Shown here piece after piece: positions 19,201-31,013 of a DNA stretch of 64,000 nt. The number at the start of each line of letters is the position of its first letter. The stretch's first letter is position 1. The stretch spans positions 4,845,962 through 4,909,961 of the forward strand of contig NC_067208.1 in assembly GCF_026262505.1 (NCBI RefSeq). Direction: 5' to 3'. Origin of the DNA: Trichomonas vaginalis G3 (taxonomy: Eukaryota; Parabasalia; Trichomonadida; Trichomonadidae). The translations under genes and the position numbers were made by a program. The notes under the pieces are model-generated. The model searched no databases and was not told the origin of the DNA. It saw only the letters and a list, made by a program, of their open reading frames with translations.

Positions 19201-19784
19201 ATGACCGAAGAAGTTGAAACGGTAGATTTGACACCACAAACAAAAAGTTCAGAACCATTGTCAAAACCTGTCAAAGAACTTACAGATGAAGAGAAAAATT
19301 CAATAATAGAAAGTGCCAGGTCTGGAAATACAAACCCTAACTACAAAGTCACTTTTCATAAAAATGGAACGGCAAGTATCTCAAAAAGAAACAGACTCTC
19401 ACAAATAAAATATTGAAGTCTGAAGGAGCTTTCGAGACAACAGATGGAAAAGTTTACTTCACTGACCAACAGTTCATTATAGAACATCTCATTGACTTAG
19501 AGTCGAAATATTCTAAACTTTACAACAAACACAAAAAGTTGAAAGGAAAACAAAAACAAATGGCATATGATATTTATGAAGATGTTGACGACACAACTGT
19601 TCCTGCAAGTGAAGTAAAGTCAGAGAAACCGAAAAGTGACGAAAAACCGATAGAAGAAGAAAAACCAAAAACTGAAGATAAACCAAAACCAAAGTTTAGT
19701 TTGGAAACTAAACCAAGTCAACCTTCATTAGCTGGTATGGGTTGGCGTCAAAGACTTATGGCAGCAGGCGGTTATGTAAAGTAA
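19201..19784 (+). pseudogene. Lys/Glu/Pro-rich protein region, broken in C
   Basis: This is homologous to the 203-residue frame at 52427 in D. Contents are an acidic start (MTEEVETVDLTPQTKSSEPL), a charged helix and a long EKPKTEDKPKPK-type tail that may be disordered. Its role is unknown; the composition suits a virion core or scaffold protein. Broken. Confidence 0.6.
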
Positions 19785-19816
19785 AGAAAAAAATATTTTT
19801 TTTTCTTTTTATAAAA

Positions 19817-20062
19817 ATGCCCCCATATAGAATGGACAGAAAGTCTGCTAGAATAAAAGCAGAGTTGCAAAGATATGGTTGGAGAGTTTCGAAGAATTTT
19901 AAATATAGGAAGGGAAGACCCATAAAAGTCTATGACAAACTGGCTGGTCTTCGCTACGAAATGGATTTGGAAACAGCACGTGCCAATTATCCAAACAGAC
20001 TAGAGAGGTTAGAAGAAGAACGTCTTATGGACATGCCTTTCGATGTGTTAAACATTGCATGA
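19817..20062 (+). CDS. 81-residue basic protein, probable DNA-binding
   Basis: It begins MPPYRMDRKSARIKAELQRY and is rich in Arg/Lys/Tyr, with FKYRKGRPIKVYDKLAG. The leader is an AT-rich run ending TTTTTATAAAA. In D the homologous region continues into a longer frame (53041-53756), so the C and D forms differ at the end. No fold is recognised. Confidence 0.5.
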   Translation: MPPYRMDRKSARIKAELQRYGWRVSKNFKYRKGRPIKVYDKLAGLRYEMDLETARANYPNRLERLEEERLMDMPFDVLNIA

Positions 20063-20111
20063 AGTAAAAAATTTATTTTTAAAAAAGTGACATTTTTTAA
20101 TTTTATTTGAA

Positions 20112-20168
20112 ATGTACGCTGAGTTTGTTAGTGAACCTCAAGTTGAAGGAAACTTGTTTGTTAGATGA
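20112..20168 (+). pseudogene. MYAEFV leader remnant
   Basis: An 18-codon frame opens with TTTTATTTGAAATGTACGCT. The same leader and first codons (MYAEFV) begin two unrelated D genes at 61351 and 63245 (minus strand). Here little follows, so it reads as a leftover of such a cassette. Confidence 0.5.
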
Positions 20169-20220
20169 GAAATATGAAATGGCATACCATTTTAAAACAA
20201 TATATTTTTACATATATTAA

Positions 20221-21082
20221 ATGCTTCAGGTTGAAAAACAAAGAACAAAAAGTAGCAGATACAAAACCGTTAGACTATATCTTTACAAATGCTGGTAGGA
20301 CTATTTCAGATGAAGAAATTTCATCCCGAGTATACAGGTTTGACTATCCAATTCGTTGGCTTCAAAGTCCTTCAGATGCAAAGGCAATAGGATTTAGAAG
20401 AGTTTTGTTTTCAAATAGAACTAACGCATTTATGTTCGCAGTATATTTTCATGGGCAGTATAAAGGTTCTGATGGTCTAATAGACAAATTTGACGAAATG
20501 AGAATCTTTACAGTTCGTTCAGACGAAAGTCTTGAGAAAACTCTAAATGACTTTCAAACTCAAATGAACAAATATTATTGGGAATTTCAAGAAAAATACG
20601 ACTCTTTACTAAATGGAACATACTATCTGAAACTAGAATATGACAAGATGAACTCCACCGTTTCATTTCAAAAGATTGAAATTAACCCTCCAAGAGATAC
20701 AGAGTTTTTATTTTGGAAAGTAGACAAACGTTCTTGGGCACAATTTCTTCGGTTACTAAACCAGAACGAACCATTACCACCAGATGGTCCATTTAAATTT
20801 ATACTTCCACCAGCAGATTTGACAGTTTATAGAAACGTGTTTGACCCTCAAAATGTTATGTGTCATGCAAGTTTCAGTTCAAGCAACAATAGTTTTCTAT
20901 GTATTGGTAAGGACTTTTATGACTTTGCTTCTAAATTCTACGAACCACCTAGTAACAGTTTCTCTGACTTTCAAGTTTGGTTCACAACAAATGGTGTGCA
21001 ACATATTATTCCATTGTACTATGACTTTTATCTCGAATTGTCTTTCATATATAACTACGGAAAAGTGCTGAAAAAGTATTGA
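20221..21082 (+). pseudogene. Paralogue of the 282-residue protein, second copy in C, broken
   Basis: It is homologous to the whole frame at 53810-54670 in D and more distantly to 15358-16206 (shared KPLDYIFTNAG, PIRWLQSPSDAKAIGFRR, SNNSFLC). The leader TATATTTTTACATATATTAA precedes the ATG. It is probably a second minor capsid or surface protein. Broken, about one break. Confidence 0.65.
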
Positions 21083-22760
21083 AAAATAATGTTTATGTTA
21101 GCATGTTAGATCTAACACGTTTTCTAACCTCTTGAATTTTCAAGACTTCTTCGTATATGTTTTGTCATGACTTCATCGTACATGTTTTGTCAAGACTTCT
21201 TCGTAAATGTTTTGTCATGATTTCATCGTAAATGTTTTGTCAAGACTTCTTCGTAAATGTTTTGTCAAGACTTCTTCGTAATGAGTGTAAAGGACCCAAA
21301 AATAAAGTTTATGTTAGAATGTTAGATCTAACACGTTTTCTAACACGTTTTCTAACCTCTTGAATTTGTCATGAATTTCCTTAAGATAGAAAAAATAAAG
21401 TTAGTTTTATTTTTTTATTTTGTATGTAAAGATATGATTTCAGGGATTTTTTTGACGAAGTGTCAACCTTCACTTCGTCAAAAAATAACAGTTATATAAT
21501 GAAAAAGTGTCATTTTTTTGTATTTTTTTGTATGTAAGATATGATTTCAGGGATTTTTTTGACGAAGTGTCAACCTTCACTTCGTCAAAAAATAACAGTT
21601 ATATAATGAAAAAGTGTCATTTTTTTGTATTTTTTTGTATGTAAAGATATGATTTCAGGGATTTTTTTGACGAAGTGTCAACCTTCACTTCGTCAAAAAA
21701 TAACAGTTATATAATGAAAAAGTGTCATTTTTTTCATTTTTTTGTATTTGACGAGAATGTTTAGGTGAAGAGGTTAGATCTAACACGTTTTCTAACCTCT
21801 TGAATTTGTCATGACTTCTTCATCGTAATGAGCGTAAATGTTTTGTCATGATTTCATCGTAAATGTTTTGTCAAGACTTCTTCGTATATGTTTTGTCATG
21901 ACTTCATCGTACATGTTTTGTCAAGACTTCTTCATCGTAATGAGCGTAAATGTTTTGTCAAGACTTCTTCATCGTAATGAGCGTAAATGTTTTGTGAAGA
22001 CTTCTTCATCGTAATGAGCGTAAATGTTTTGTCATGATTTCATCGTAAATGTTTTGTCAAGACTTCTTCGTATATGTTTTGTCATGACTTCATCGTACAT
22101 GTTTTGTCAAGACTTCTTCGTATATGTTTTGTCAAGACTTCTTCGTAAATGTTTTGTCATGATTTCATCGTAAATGTTTTGTCAAGACTTCTTCGTATAT
22201 GTTTTGTCAAGACTTCTTCATCGTAATGAGCGTAAATGTTTTGTCATGATTTCATCGTAAATGTTTTGTCAAGACTTCTTCGTATATGTTTTGTCATGAC
22301 TTCATCGTACATGTTTTGTCAAGACTTCTTCGTAAATGTTTTGTCAAGACTTCTTCGTAATGAGTGTAAAGGACCCAAAAATAAAGTTTATGTTAGAATG
22401 TTAGATCTAACATGTTTTCTAACATGTTTTCTCACATGGTCTAAAACTCTCGAAAATCATGAAATTTACACCAAAAATATAATTTAGGGTAGATGGTTAG
22501 ATCTAACACGTTTTCTAACCTCTTGAATTTGTCAAGACTTCTTCGTAAATGTTTTGTCAAGACTTCTTCGTAAATGTTTTGTCAAGACTTCTTCGTATAT
22601 GTTTTGTCATGACTTCATCGTACATGTTTTGTCAAGACTTCTTCGTAAATGTTTTGTCAAGACTTCTTCGTAATGAGTGTAAAGGACCCAAAAATAAAGT
22701 TTATGTTAGAATGTTAGATCTAACATGTTTTCTAACACGTTTTCTAACCTCTTGAATTTT
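21083..22760. repeat. Repeat-rich spacer: 25-bp tandem units, hairpin units and multi-arm inverted repeats
   Basis: There is no gene here. More than 30 copies of a roughly 25-bp unit (ATGTTTTGTCAAGACTTCTT plus CGTAA, or the ATGACTTCATCGTA variant) form arrays near 21140-21290, 21800-22370 and 22525-22680. Between them lie six copies of the GTTAGATCTAAC inverted repeat with extra arms, and three 108-bp hairpin units. A unit of 25 cannot keep a reading frame, so the long apparent frames here are not coding. The same 25-bp unit forms the inner edge of element D. Confidence 0.85.
21434..21745. repeat. Three tandem 107-108-bp units, each with a 15-bp hairpin
   Basis: Units begin ATGATTTCAGGG at 21434, 21541 and 21649. 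Each contains TTTTTGACGAAGTG, a TCAACCTT loop and CACTTCGTCAAAAA, a perfect 15-bp stem (first copy 21448-21462 with 21471-21485). The upstream edge (TTTTGTATGTAA-GATATG) resembles the leader of the BRO-like genes. Confidence 0.8.
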
Positions 22761-22836
22761 CATGAATTTTCCCGAAATAAAAAATAAAGTTAGTTTTATT
22801 TTTTTTATTTTTTTTATTTTGTATAAAAAAATAAAA

Positions 22837-24176
22837 ATGTCAACAATCGGCACAACAACAACAATACAAACAACTACAGCACCAAACTCTTTAGTCATGA
22901 ATCCAACATCTATGTTGGTAGAGATGAAAAGCTTCATTCCTTCTTCATATACTTTTGAAACAGAAATCCAGAAGATAAAGCAGGAACTTTTAACATGTAA
23001 TTTAGACTGTAGTGCGAAAGATGAAACAAATGAAGAATATCTTTATGAAATGCAGGACATTATTGACCATTTGCCTAAATTGCCTGAAATCCAACAACAA
23101 AAGCTCACTATTCCTGAATTCGATGAAATAGAAGTCAAAGCAACTGACTCAGTAGAAATAAAGAAGTTCATACGAAAGGTAAACTATGAGTTTCTAGGAT
23201 TTCATTGCAACCATAAGGTTATGGACAAAGATTGCGATATGGTATATAAGAATGTTTCTGACATATATAAATCTGAAGAATTTAAGACCTACGACAACTT
23301 TGTTTCGTTAGTTGCTGAATGTGTATGGCAGATAAGAGATAAAGATAGAAGAGGCAAAGTATGGAATAAACAGATAAAACCAGCAACTTTGAGTTAAAGA
23401 AAACCATTGACGCTTTAGTTGTTTTAGCAGGTAAGGTTTCAGAATATAACGCAAAAATGAACCCGCAATGTTCTAAAATGTAAAGCAGCAATGAGGAGAT
23501 ATAACTACTCCGTCAAAGAGATAGAACGTATGAGAAACGACTATGCAGACTTAAAGACAGAAATGACAAACATTGAGTTTGAAACAGTTGGAAAGATAGA
23601 CAATGACACCAAATTGGTTAGAATAGGTGATTTAAACGTAAGATACTCAAAGAAATACAACAAATATTCTCTGTCAGACATTATATCTCCATCTGGAAAG
23701 AGACCGCAGGACTGGGTTAGAATTGCTTCTAGTCAGAAAATTTTGACAAGAAATCCTGAGCTTATGATATCGGTAAGATTCTATGGAAACTACAGCATAT
23801 CTCATTGACAAAAGTCTTATACCAATAGTTTTTGTTATGGTTTAGACCCAGTTGTTGGATATAACTTCATAACATATGGTTCATTCGATACGGAAACGTT
23901 TGCAGTGAAGGCTTACTTTACATCGTTCAGAAACCGAAGGACTTCAATACAAAAAGATATAAGATAGGAAGAACATATAATATAACTCAAAGATATGACA
24001 GTACAGTATAGAGTCAAGGTTGTGTTTGCTAATGATATGAGAGCTGCAGAAACAGAACTACTTGAAAAGTTTGAGAAATGTATGGTGCTCCCATAAAAGG
24101 TAAAGAAACGTTTGAAGTAGATGAGATAGATAAAGCTATAAAATTATTTGACGAAGTTGCTGAAAAATACATGTAA
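22837..24176 (+). pseudogene. BRO-like region: D 304-residue-protein sequence next to a KilA-N plus GIY-YIG-like region, broken
   Basis: The first part matches the D protein at 55978-56892 (TTAPNSLVMNPTSMLVEMKS, a CNHKVMDKDC stretch, a CSKC zinc-like pair). The second matches the D protein at 54976-55587, with a KilA-N-like DNA-binding segment and a T5orf172/GIY-YIG-like carboxy half. In C these two blocks are adjacent, while in D they lie in separate genes with other partners. Broken, several breaks. Confidence 0.6.
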
Positions 24177-24263
24177 AGCGTTTATTTTTGGTCTTTTGTG
24201 AAAGTCAGAAAATAACGCTAATTTTTTATAAAATATTTTTTTATCCGGAATGTAAAGACAGAT

Positions 24264-25087
24264 ATGTCAACAACAGAGAACACAACAACAGTTATAGTCC
24301 ATGAAGCTATAAATGAAGAATATGAGTGGGTTCAGTTTAACAAACAACTCCGTCTCATTCGTTCGGTCAAAGACGATATGTACCAGATGCAAAGTATTTT
24401 GACAGCATGTTTTGCTCCAGATACCAAACATACAGACGATTGGTTCAAAAACCAAAGCACACAAGAACTTTTGAGCGAAGCACAGCGAGACCGACTTCCT
24501 TCGGGGTCGCCTAAAACTCATGAAAATCGTAAAAATTTGCCAAATGGTTTGAGAGGTTGGTATGTACATAGACTTCTTGTAAATGCTGTTGCAATGTGGG
24601 CTTCGCCTCGTTATGCTTGGAATATTTACAGACTTCTTGACGAAATTCATAGACAAGAACGTGAAGAGATGGAAAAGAAACTTCATGCAAAAGATGAAGT
24701 CATTGAAGCAAAAGACAAAAGCATTCAGAAAGAATACCACGTTCGGTACCAAAAGGAAAGGAAAAGAACTATAAGTATATGATTTATACTGAAGAGTTGG
24801 AGAAAGAAGAAGACAGAGATATGGTTATGTTGCATTTAGTCAGAAGAAACAACAAAAGCTTTTACGACCTTGCTAAGATTTACAAATCTGACAGAAATTG
24901 GTTCTATCGCGAAAACTTACCGATTTCAATGACACCGAATGAAGATGTGAAACAAATAGTTCAAGATACGTTACCTCAAACACACTATGATATTAAAGGT
25001 TGTACAATACTTACATTCAAAGAAGATTTGTCATTGTTAAAGGAAAAAATAACAGAGTATTTTGACAACTTCAAACAAGTAGGGTAG
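24264..25087 (+). pseudogene. KilA-N/BRO-like DNA-binding protein region, broken
   Basis: It is homologous to 57419-58198 in D. The KilA-N core (GWYVHRLLVNAVAMWASPRY) and a carboxy region with RDMVMLHLVRRNNKSFYDLA are visible. KilA-N proteins of DNA viruses bind DNA and regulate transcription or replication. The middle is clearly different from the D copy. The leader ATGTAAAGACAGAT precedes the ATG, as in related D genes. Broken, about one break. Confidence 0.7.
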
Positions 25088-25164
25088 ATGAACCATTTAT
25101 TTTTACGCTTGACTTCAGATGGCTCAAGTAGCTCAATTAGGTAAATTGCCTCGTCAAATCCTTC

Positions 25165-25530
25165 TGGCATTCCGAGTCCTTCCATCCGACAGGAAAATAT
25201 TTTCCCGACAACTGGAAAAAATTTTCCTTCCGACAGAAAAAATTTTTCCTTCCGACAGGAAAAAATTTTCCAGTTGTCCGTCCGTAAACCATTCAAATTT
25301 TCGAAAATTGAGAACTTTTTGGTCGAACTTCAGAAAAAGTTTTTCCTTCCGACAGAAAAAGTTTTTCCTTCCGACAGAAAAAGTTCTTCCTTCCAACAGG
25401 AAAAATTTTTCCTTCCGACAGGACACAAACGGATGACTGACGTTCCTCTTCCTGAATGCCTTCCAAAGCCAGAAGAACCGAAAGCTGCAGAACCACAACA
25501 GACTTACTTACTAAGACTAAACACTTAGAT
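25165..25530. repeat. Variable tandem-repeat cassette (CTTCCGACAGGAAAAA units)
   Basis: Short units of about 20-23 bp with cores like CCTTCCGACAGGAAAAAATT fill 25165-25425, interrupted by a unique stretch (CCGTAAACCATTCAAATTTT). The right flank contains a 25-codon frame starting MTDVPLPECLPKPEEP that recurs twice in D beside different repeat cores. Frames are open on both strands because of the repetition; I do not call a gene. Confidence 0.65.
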
Positions 25531-25533
25531 TTT

Positions 25534-26411
25534 TCAAGCTTGACTTTTTACAATTTGAACTTTGTTCGCGTAGATATGAATTCTGAAAGAAGTATGAGGG
25601 TCTTGTATGACTTTATACTTCTCCCATAGTTCATGTCTGTCAAACTTACCTGCCATGGACTCTTTCATAAGTTCCATGAAATCGTCTTCGGACAATCCGG
25701 GGAAAAGTACAATGTCAGTAAGTATTCTCTTTACATCCTTACTTAAACTCTTTGCTGTCTGTACACATATTACGACTGAGATGTTAAAGTGTCTGAGCTT
25801 CTTAAGAATTCGACACATATCTTGTTCTCTGTTCTTTAACAAAGGATGAGAAGCAAAGTCATCTAAGATAAGAAGACATCTATGAGGGTAAGTCTTCCAA
25901 TCGTAAGATTGCAATTTCTTCGAAATGTATTCTATCTCTTTCTGTTTGTTTCTGAAGTGGTGTTTGTCTAATATTCTCTGCATTTCCTCATTTGGGTCTT
26001 TAAACTTAGAATTTATATACTCATTTTATAGCATTATACTTCAAAACTCTTCTTTGGTACTTCTTTATCCAATCCAACAACTCAGTATCCTTTATACATA
26101 CTAACTTAGACTTCTTTATAATATCTTTGAACGAATTGACGGTTTGGTCAAATTGACCAGAAGTACTACAAATGACTACTAACTCATAGAATGGGTTCTT
26201 CTCATCTAGTTCTTGTTGTTGTGCAGCCATTTTAAGATAAGTGAAAGTCTTACCCGACCCAGGTGGTGCAATTAGACCTGTTTATACCATTCTGAGCAAA
26301 TAAGAACTTGTCATGTATAGGTTTTATCTGAGCATTTTCTAACTTCCTCTTGTTCTTGTTTAAAACATTCTCAAATTTCTTGTCAATGTCAGCAAACTTT
26401 TTTTTCAACAT
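25534..26411 (-). pseudogene. Packaging ATPase, first copy in C, broken
   Basis: It is homologous to the whole 291-residue ATPase at 59272-60147 in D (see there for motifs). The start at 26411 is chosen because it leaves a short divergent spacer to the gene at 26449. Broken. Confidence 0.8.
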
Positions 26412-26448
26412 ATTTTTTAGAAAAATTAAAATTTTTATCTTTTAGAAA
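26412..26448. promoter_or_regulatory. 37-bp divergent promoter spacer
   Basis: The spacer between ATPase and plus-strand gene holds a TTTTTTAGAAAAATTAAAA half and a TTTTTATCTTTTAGAAA half, which face opposite ways. It is repeated at 30061-30096 and 60148-60183. Confidence 0.5.
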
Positions 26449-26901
26449 ATGTCTAGCGATTTCGCTATCTATATTCGAGACAAGCTTTTCGACAGCAAAA
26501 CATCTGTCGACCATAAAATCTTACATAGTGTAAACAAGAAAGGTGAATTTGTTCTAAAGTTCTGTTTCTGGGAATATGACAAGAACCATAAAACATTAAG
26601 CAGAGCAGTCTTAAAATTTGTCAATGACAGACTTGTTGACAGAGATGACGCCGGATTGGAAAGATGAAGTCCAACAAAAGTTCTTAGAATGCAAAGAAGA
26701 CACATGCGCTGTTCTTGAAGATGAAATAGAAAACAGAATAGAAGAGCTATTAAAGGACAAAGAACTTTTACATAAATATGGTTGCGCCAAATTTGACATA
26801 ACTCCACCAGAAAAGAAGAAGAGAGAAAGAAAGAAAAGAAAGTAGAAGAAGAGAAGAAAGAACCTGAACCAGTTCCAGAGAAAAAGAAATTTGACATGTA
26901 A
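26449..26901 (+). pseudogene. Charged protein (MSSDFAIYIRDKLF family), first copy in C, broken
   Basis: It starts MSSDFAIYIRDKLFDSKTSV and has a compact amino-terminal region with FVLKFCFWEYDKNHK, an acidic helix, and a long Lys/Glu tail ending PEKKKFDM. The family is unknown. It lies divergent from the ATPase and tail to tail with the next gene. Broken. Confidence 0.6.
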
Positions 26902-26917
26902 AAATAAAATTTTATTT

Positions 26918-27341
26918 TTAGAACATTTCTGGGTCAAATGTCAATGTTCTCTTCCTCTTTAGGAGCAAACACTGGCTTAGACTCTAAAATCTTTTTACCC
27001 AATTTACCTTTGAACTTCTACAACTTTAGACTCATAATATTCATAGTCGTCTGCTTTCTTTGGTTCATAAGGTTATAACAAGTTTGTATGCTTTGCCTTC
27101 TTTAAGGTTTGAAAACCTTCTGTCAAAACTTTCTTTGACTGCTAACAAACCTTCTATGTCTAAGTCTTCAAATTTCGCACCATTTTTTAGTCACAATAGC
27201 AAACTTAACTGGTTCGATGTTCCAAACTTTGCTGAATGAAGACTTTTCAAAATGGTAGAAGTAAACATTCAAATATGTGAATGGGTCTAGTTCTTCTTTA
27301 AGTCCTGACATGTACTTGTTTACTGAGATGAATTTTGCCAT
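26918..27341 (-). pseudogene. Small protein (MAKFISVNKYMSGL family), first copy in C, broken
   Basis: It begins MAKFISVNKYMSGLKEELDP, with FAIVTKNGAKFEDLDIEGLL and an ending with NIDIDPEMF. I recognise no fold. The leader TTTTTTATCCGATAGAAAAG is conserved in all three copies in the window. Its position between ATPase and helicase hints at a DNA-replication or packaging accessory role, by context only. Broken. Confidence 0.55.
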
Positions 27342-27377
27342 CTTTTCTATCGGATAAAAAAATATTTTTTTTTAAAT

Positions 27378-28617
27378 TTACTCATAAAAATTTTTCTTTG
27401 TATATACACCATTCTGTACGTCTAAAAGACTTTTGACATTTGCCAAGAATGTTCGTTTAGACGCTGTCATATAACCATATTCTTGACAATATTGTTTATA
27501 CGAATCGTACAATGACCTTTCATCTAATGACACAAAGTCAGTTTCATCTATGAACAGTTCATATACACTCTTGTTTGCTTCTAACAATGTTTGTCTCTCT
27601 TCGGTATGTGGAATTTGTCTTGGATTGAACTTAGAAATATCTAATGTCATGAAATATGAGAACAAGTGGTTGTAAAAGTCAGATGTCAAAGTTTCTGCTA
27701 AGTCGTCAAAATATTCTGTATCTTGCATATGAGAATCTGACGTTCTGACAACTACATATCTTCTGTCAGAACTTTCTAACTTCATCGGAACAACATTGTT
27801 TGAAACCATAATGAAGTTTGCAACATTTTCACAAAACTCTTTGGTCTTTATATTTTCTTTTCAAACAACTCCAACTTTGTCTGTTATAAGACTCTTCAAA
27901 CATCTGAGTTTCAAAACTTTTGTTGTATCTATACTTTGAAGTTCATTGCAAACTATAAGTTTTCATATTCTCTATTGAGGAGTTAAACTTGCCACAGATG
28001 TTTTCTAAGTTTTCATATTCGGGTTCGAATAGCCCTCTAACAGTTTGCATAAGATATCTGTAAAGAATGTGTTCTTACCTGTTCCTTGTTTTCCAATTAT
28101 AATGAGAGCAGTTTCATTTTTAGCACTTGGATGTTGTAAGATGTTTGCAAACCAACATAAGATATACTCATAGACTCTTTCGTTTCCATTGCATATAATT
28201 TCTTTGACATGGTCTAACCAAGCTTCTATAATATTTTCTTTCCATTCTACTTGTTCATATTTATATCCAGTGAAGATAGAATAGAAGTTTGGAGAAGGTG
28301 TATAGAACTTTATACCTCGAACTGAAAAATCTTCAAGTTTTGACAATAAGATATCCCAAGCATCTAACATCTTCATGCCAACTTGTACGACTTTTATTTT
28401 CTTAAGTTTCTGTCTACATTCTTGTTCAGACACTATTGTTTGCTCTTGGTTTGTTAAAGACAACATCCCATTCTTTCATAACATAACATTCTGGGGCAGA
28501 GTCGACATAAATGACTAAACGTTTCAAATTCTCGACTGCTTTGTTAATAGTCTCGAAATGGACACATATTTCTGAATGCTTGGAAGTCATAAAATCTGAA
28601 ACATCTATTCTGTACAT
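27378..28617 (-). pseudogene. SF3 (D5/DUF5906-like) helicase, first copy in C, broken
   Basis: It is homologous to the whole 411-residue helicase at 61387-62622 in D (see there). Walker A GKQGTGKN is visible near 28090. Broken, several breaks. Confidence 0.8.
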
Positions 28618-28645
28618 TTTTATAAAAATAAAAAAATATTTTTTT

Positions 28646-29201
28646 TTATTCTTGACTTTGTTGTTGCATTTGTTGGCATTTGTTGTTCTTGAGCTATTTG
28701 TTGTTGAAGTTGTTCTTGTAATACAATACTTTCACCAGTTGCATCTTCCAATTCGAAACTTTCTGCCGTCATTGACAAATACATAGGACATAAAAGTTTT
28801 ACAGGAACAAAGTTTGCGTCAACTAATGTCAACGTTATACTTGCCAAAGTGTTTGAGTTCACTAAGGTTGAAATTCTGCATTCGAAATGAACAATAGGCA
28901 AACCAGCAGAGAAAGTATTGTTTATACGCATAAGTATCTTTTTGTCATAATAGTTTCTGTCGACATTCGAATAACACTTTGAACCTAAGTTTTGAAACAA
29001 TATATAAGATTGGTGTGCTTAATGTCAATGGAATAGACATTCCTTGGTATGACACCTTTTCCTGTTTATAGGAAACTGTTGGTAGTAAAAACCAGAAATA
29101 AGTTTTGTATTATAGCTCATATCGTTTATAGTAAATCAGTCGGACATCCAAACATAATGAAACCTGCTCTAGTTTGCAGCACATGTTACACCCGTACTTA
29201 A
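28646..29201 (-). pseudogene. Partial copy of the 265-residue virion-type gene at the duplication junction
   Basis: It matches the carboxy part of the gene at 32275-33072, with a Gln-rich end (QEQLQQQIAQEQQM). It exists because the tandem duplication begins inside this gene. Broken. Confidence 0.7.
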
Positions 29202-30060
29202 AATTTGAACTTTGTTCGCGTAGATATGAATTCTGAAAGAAGTATGAGGGTCTTGTATGACTTTGTACTTCTCCCATAGTTCATGTCTGTCAAACTTACC
29301 TGCCATGGACTCTTTCATAAGTTCCATGAAATCGTCTTCGGACAATCCGGGGAAAAGTACAATGTCAGTAAGTATTCTCTTTAACATCCTTACTTAAACT
29401 CTTTGCTGTCTGTACACATATTACGACTGAGATGTTAAAGTGTCTGAGCTTCTTAAGAATTCGACACATATCTTGTTCTCTGTTCTTTAACAAAGGATGA
29501 GAAGCAAAGTCATCTAAGATAAGAAGACATCTATGAGGGTAAGTCTTCCAATCGTAAGATTGCAATTTCTTCGAAATGTATTCTATCTTTCTTCTGTTTG
29601 TTTCTGAAGTGTTTCTTCTCTAATATTCTCTGCATTTCCTCATTTGGGTCTTTAAACTTAGAATTTATATACTCATTTATAGCATTATACTTCAAAACTC
29701 TTCTTTGGTACTTCTTTATCCAATCTAACAACTCAGAGTCCTTTATACATACTAACTTAGACTTCTTTTATAATATCTTTGAACGAATTGACGGTTTGGT
29801 CAAATTGACCAGAAGTACTACAAATGACTACTAACTCATAGAATGGGTTCTTCTCATCTAGTTCTTGTTGTTGTGCAGCCATTTTAAGATAAGTGAAAGT
29901 CTTACCCGACCCAGGTGGTGCAATTAGACCTGTTATACCATTCTGAGCAAATAAGAACTTGTCATGTATAGGTTTTATCTGAGCATTTTCTAACTTCCTC
30001 TTGTTCTTTTAAAACATTCTCAAATTTCTTGTCAATGTCAGCAAACTTTTTTTCTAACAT
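29202..30060 (-). pseudogene. Packaging ATPase, second copy in C, broken
   Basis: This is the second unit of the duplication, homologous to 59272-60147. Walker A (PPGSGKT) and Walker B (LLILDDF) stretches remain readable. Broken. Confidence 0.8.
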
Positions 30061-30096
30061 ATTTTTAGAAAAATTAAAATTTTTATCTTTTAGAAA

Positions 30097-30546
30097 ATGT
30101 CTAGCGATTTCGCTATCTATATTCGAGACAAGCTTTTCGACAGCAAAACATCTGTCGACCATAAAATCTTACATAGTGTAAACAAGAAAGGTGAATTTGT
30201 TCTAAAGTTCTGTTTCTGGGAATATGACAAGAACCATAAAACATTAAGCAGAGCAGTCTTAAAATTTGTCAATGACAGACTTGTTGACAGAGATGACGCC
30301 TTGGAAAGATGAAGTCCAACAAAAGTTCTTAGAATGCAAAGAAGACACATGCGCTGTTCTTGAAGATGAAATAGAAAACAGAATAGAGAGCTATTAAAGG
30401 ACAAAGAACTTTTACATAAATATGGTTGCGCCAAATTTGACATAACTCCACCAGAAAAGAAGAAGAGAGAAAAGAAAGAAAAGAAAGTAGAAGAAGAGAA
30501 GAAAGAACCTGAACCAGTTCCAGAGAAAAAGAAATTTGACATGTAA
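30097..30546 (+). pseudogene. Charged protein (MSSDFAIYIRDKLF family), second copy in C, broken
   Basis: It matches 26449-26901 and 60184-60646, with the same leader TTTTTATCTTTTAGAAA. Broken. Confidence 0.6.
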
Positions 30547-30562
30547 AAATAAAATTTTATTT

Positions 30563-30977
30563 TTAGAACATTTCTGGGTCAATGTCAATGTTCTCTTCCT
30601 CTTTAGGAGCAAACACTGGCTTAGACTCTAAAATCTTTTTACCCAATTTACCTTGAACTTCTATTTAGACTCATAATATTCATAGTCGTCTGCTTTCTTT
30701 GGTTCATAAGGTAAACAAGTTTGTATGCTTTGCCTTCTTTAAGGTTTGAAAACCTTCTGTCAAAACTTTCTTTGACTGCTAACAAACCTTCTATGTCTAA
30801 GTCTTCAAATTTCGCACCATTTTTAGTCACAATAGCAAACTTAACTGGTTCGATGTTCCAAACTTTGCTGAATGAAGACTTTTCAAAATGGTAGAAGTAA
30901 ACATTCAAATATGTGAATGGGTCTAGTTCTTCTTTAAGTCCTGACATGTACTTGTTTACTGAGATGAATTTTGCCAT
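30563..30977 (-). pseudogene. Small protein (MAKFISVNKYMSGL family), second copy in C, broken
   Basis: It matches 26918-27341. It ends tail to tail with the plus-strand gene, 16 bp away. Broken. Confidence 0.55.
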
Positions 30978-31013
30978 CTTTTCTATCGGATAAAAAAATA
31001 TTTTTTTTAAAAT

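Noticed and set aside
21128-22760. Long cysteine-rich reading frames (MFCQDFFVNVLSRLLR-type) across the repeat spacer
   Set aside because: They are made by the 25-bp repeat, whose length is not a multiple of three, so frames change from unit to unit; no leader or conserved start.
21083-22760. CRISPR array
   Set aside because: Units are tandem without unique spacers, lie in eukaryotic DNA, and no cas-like gene is near.
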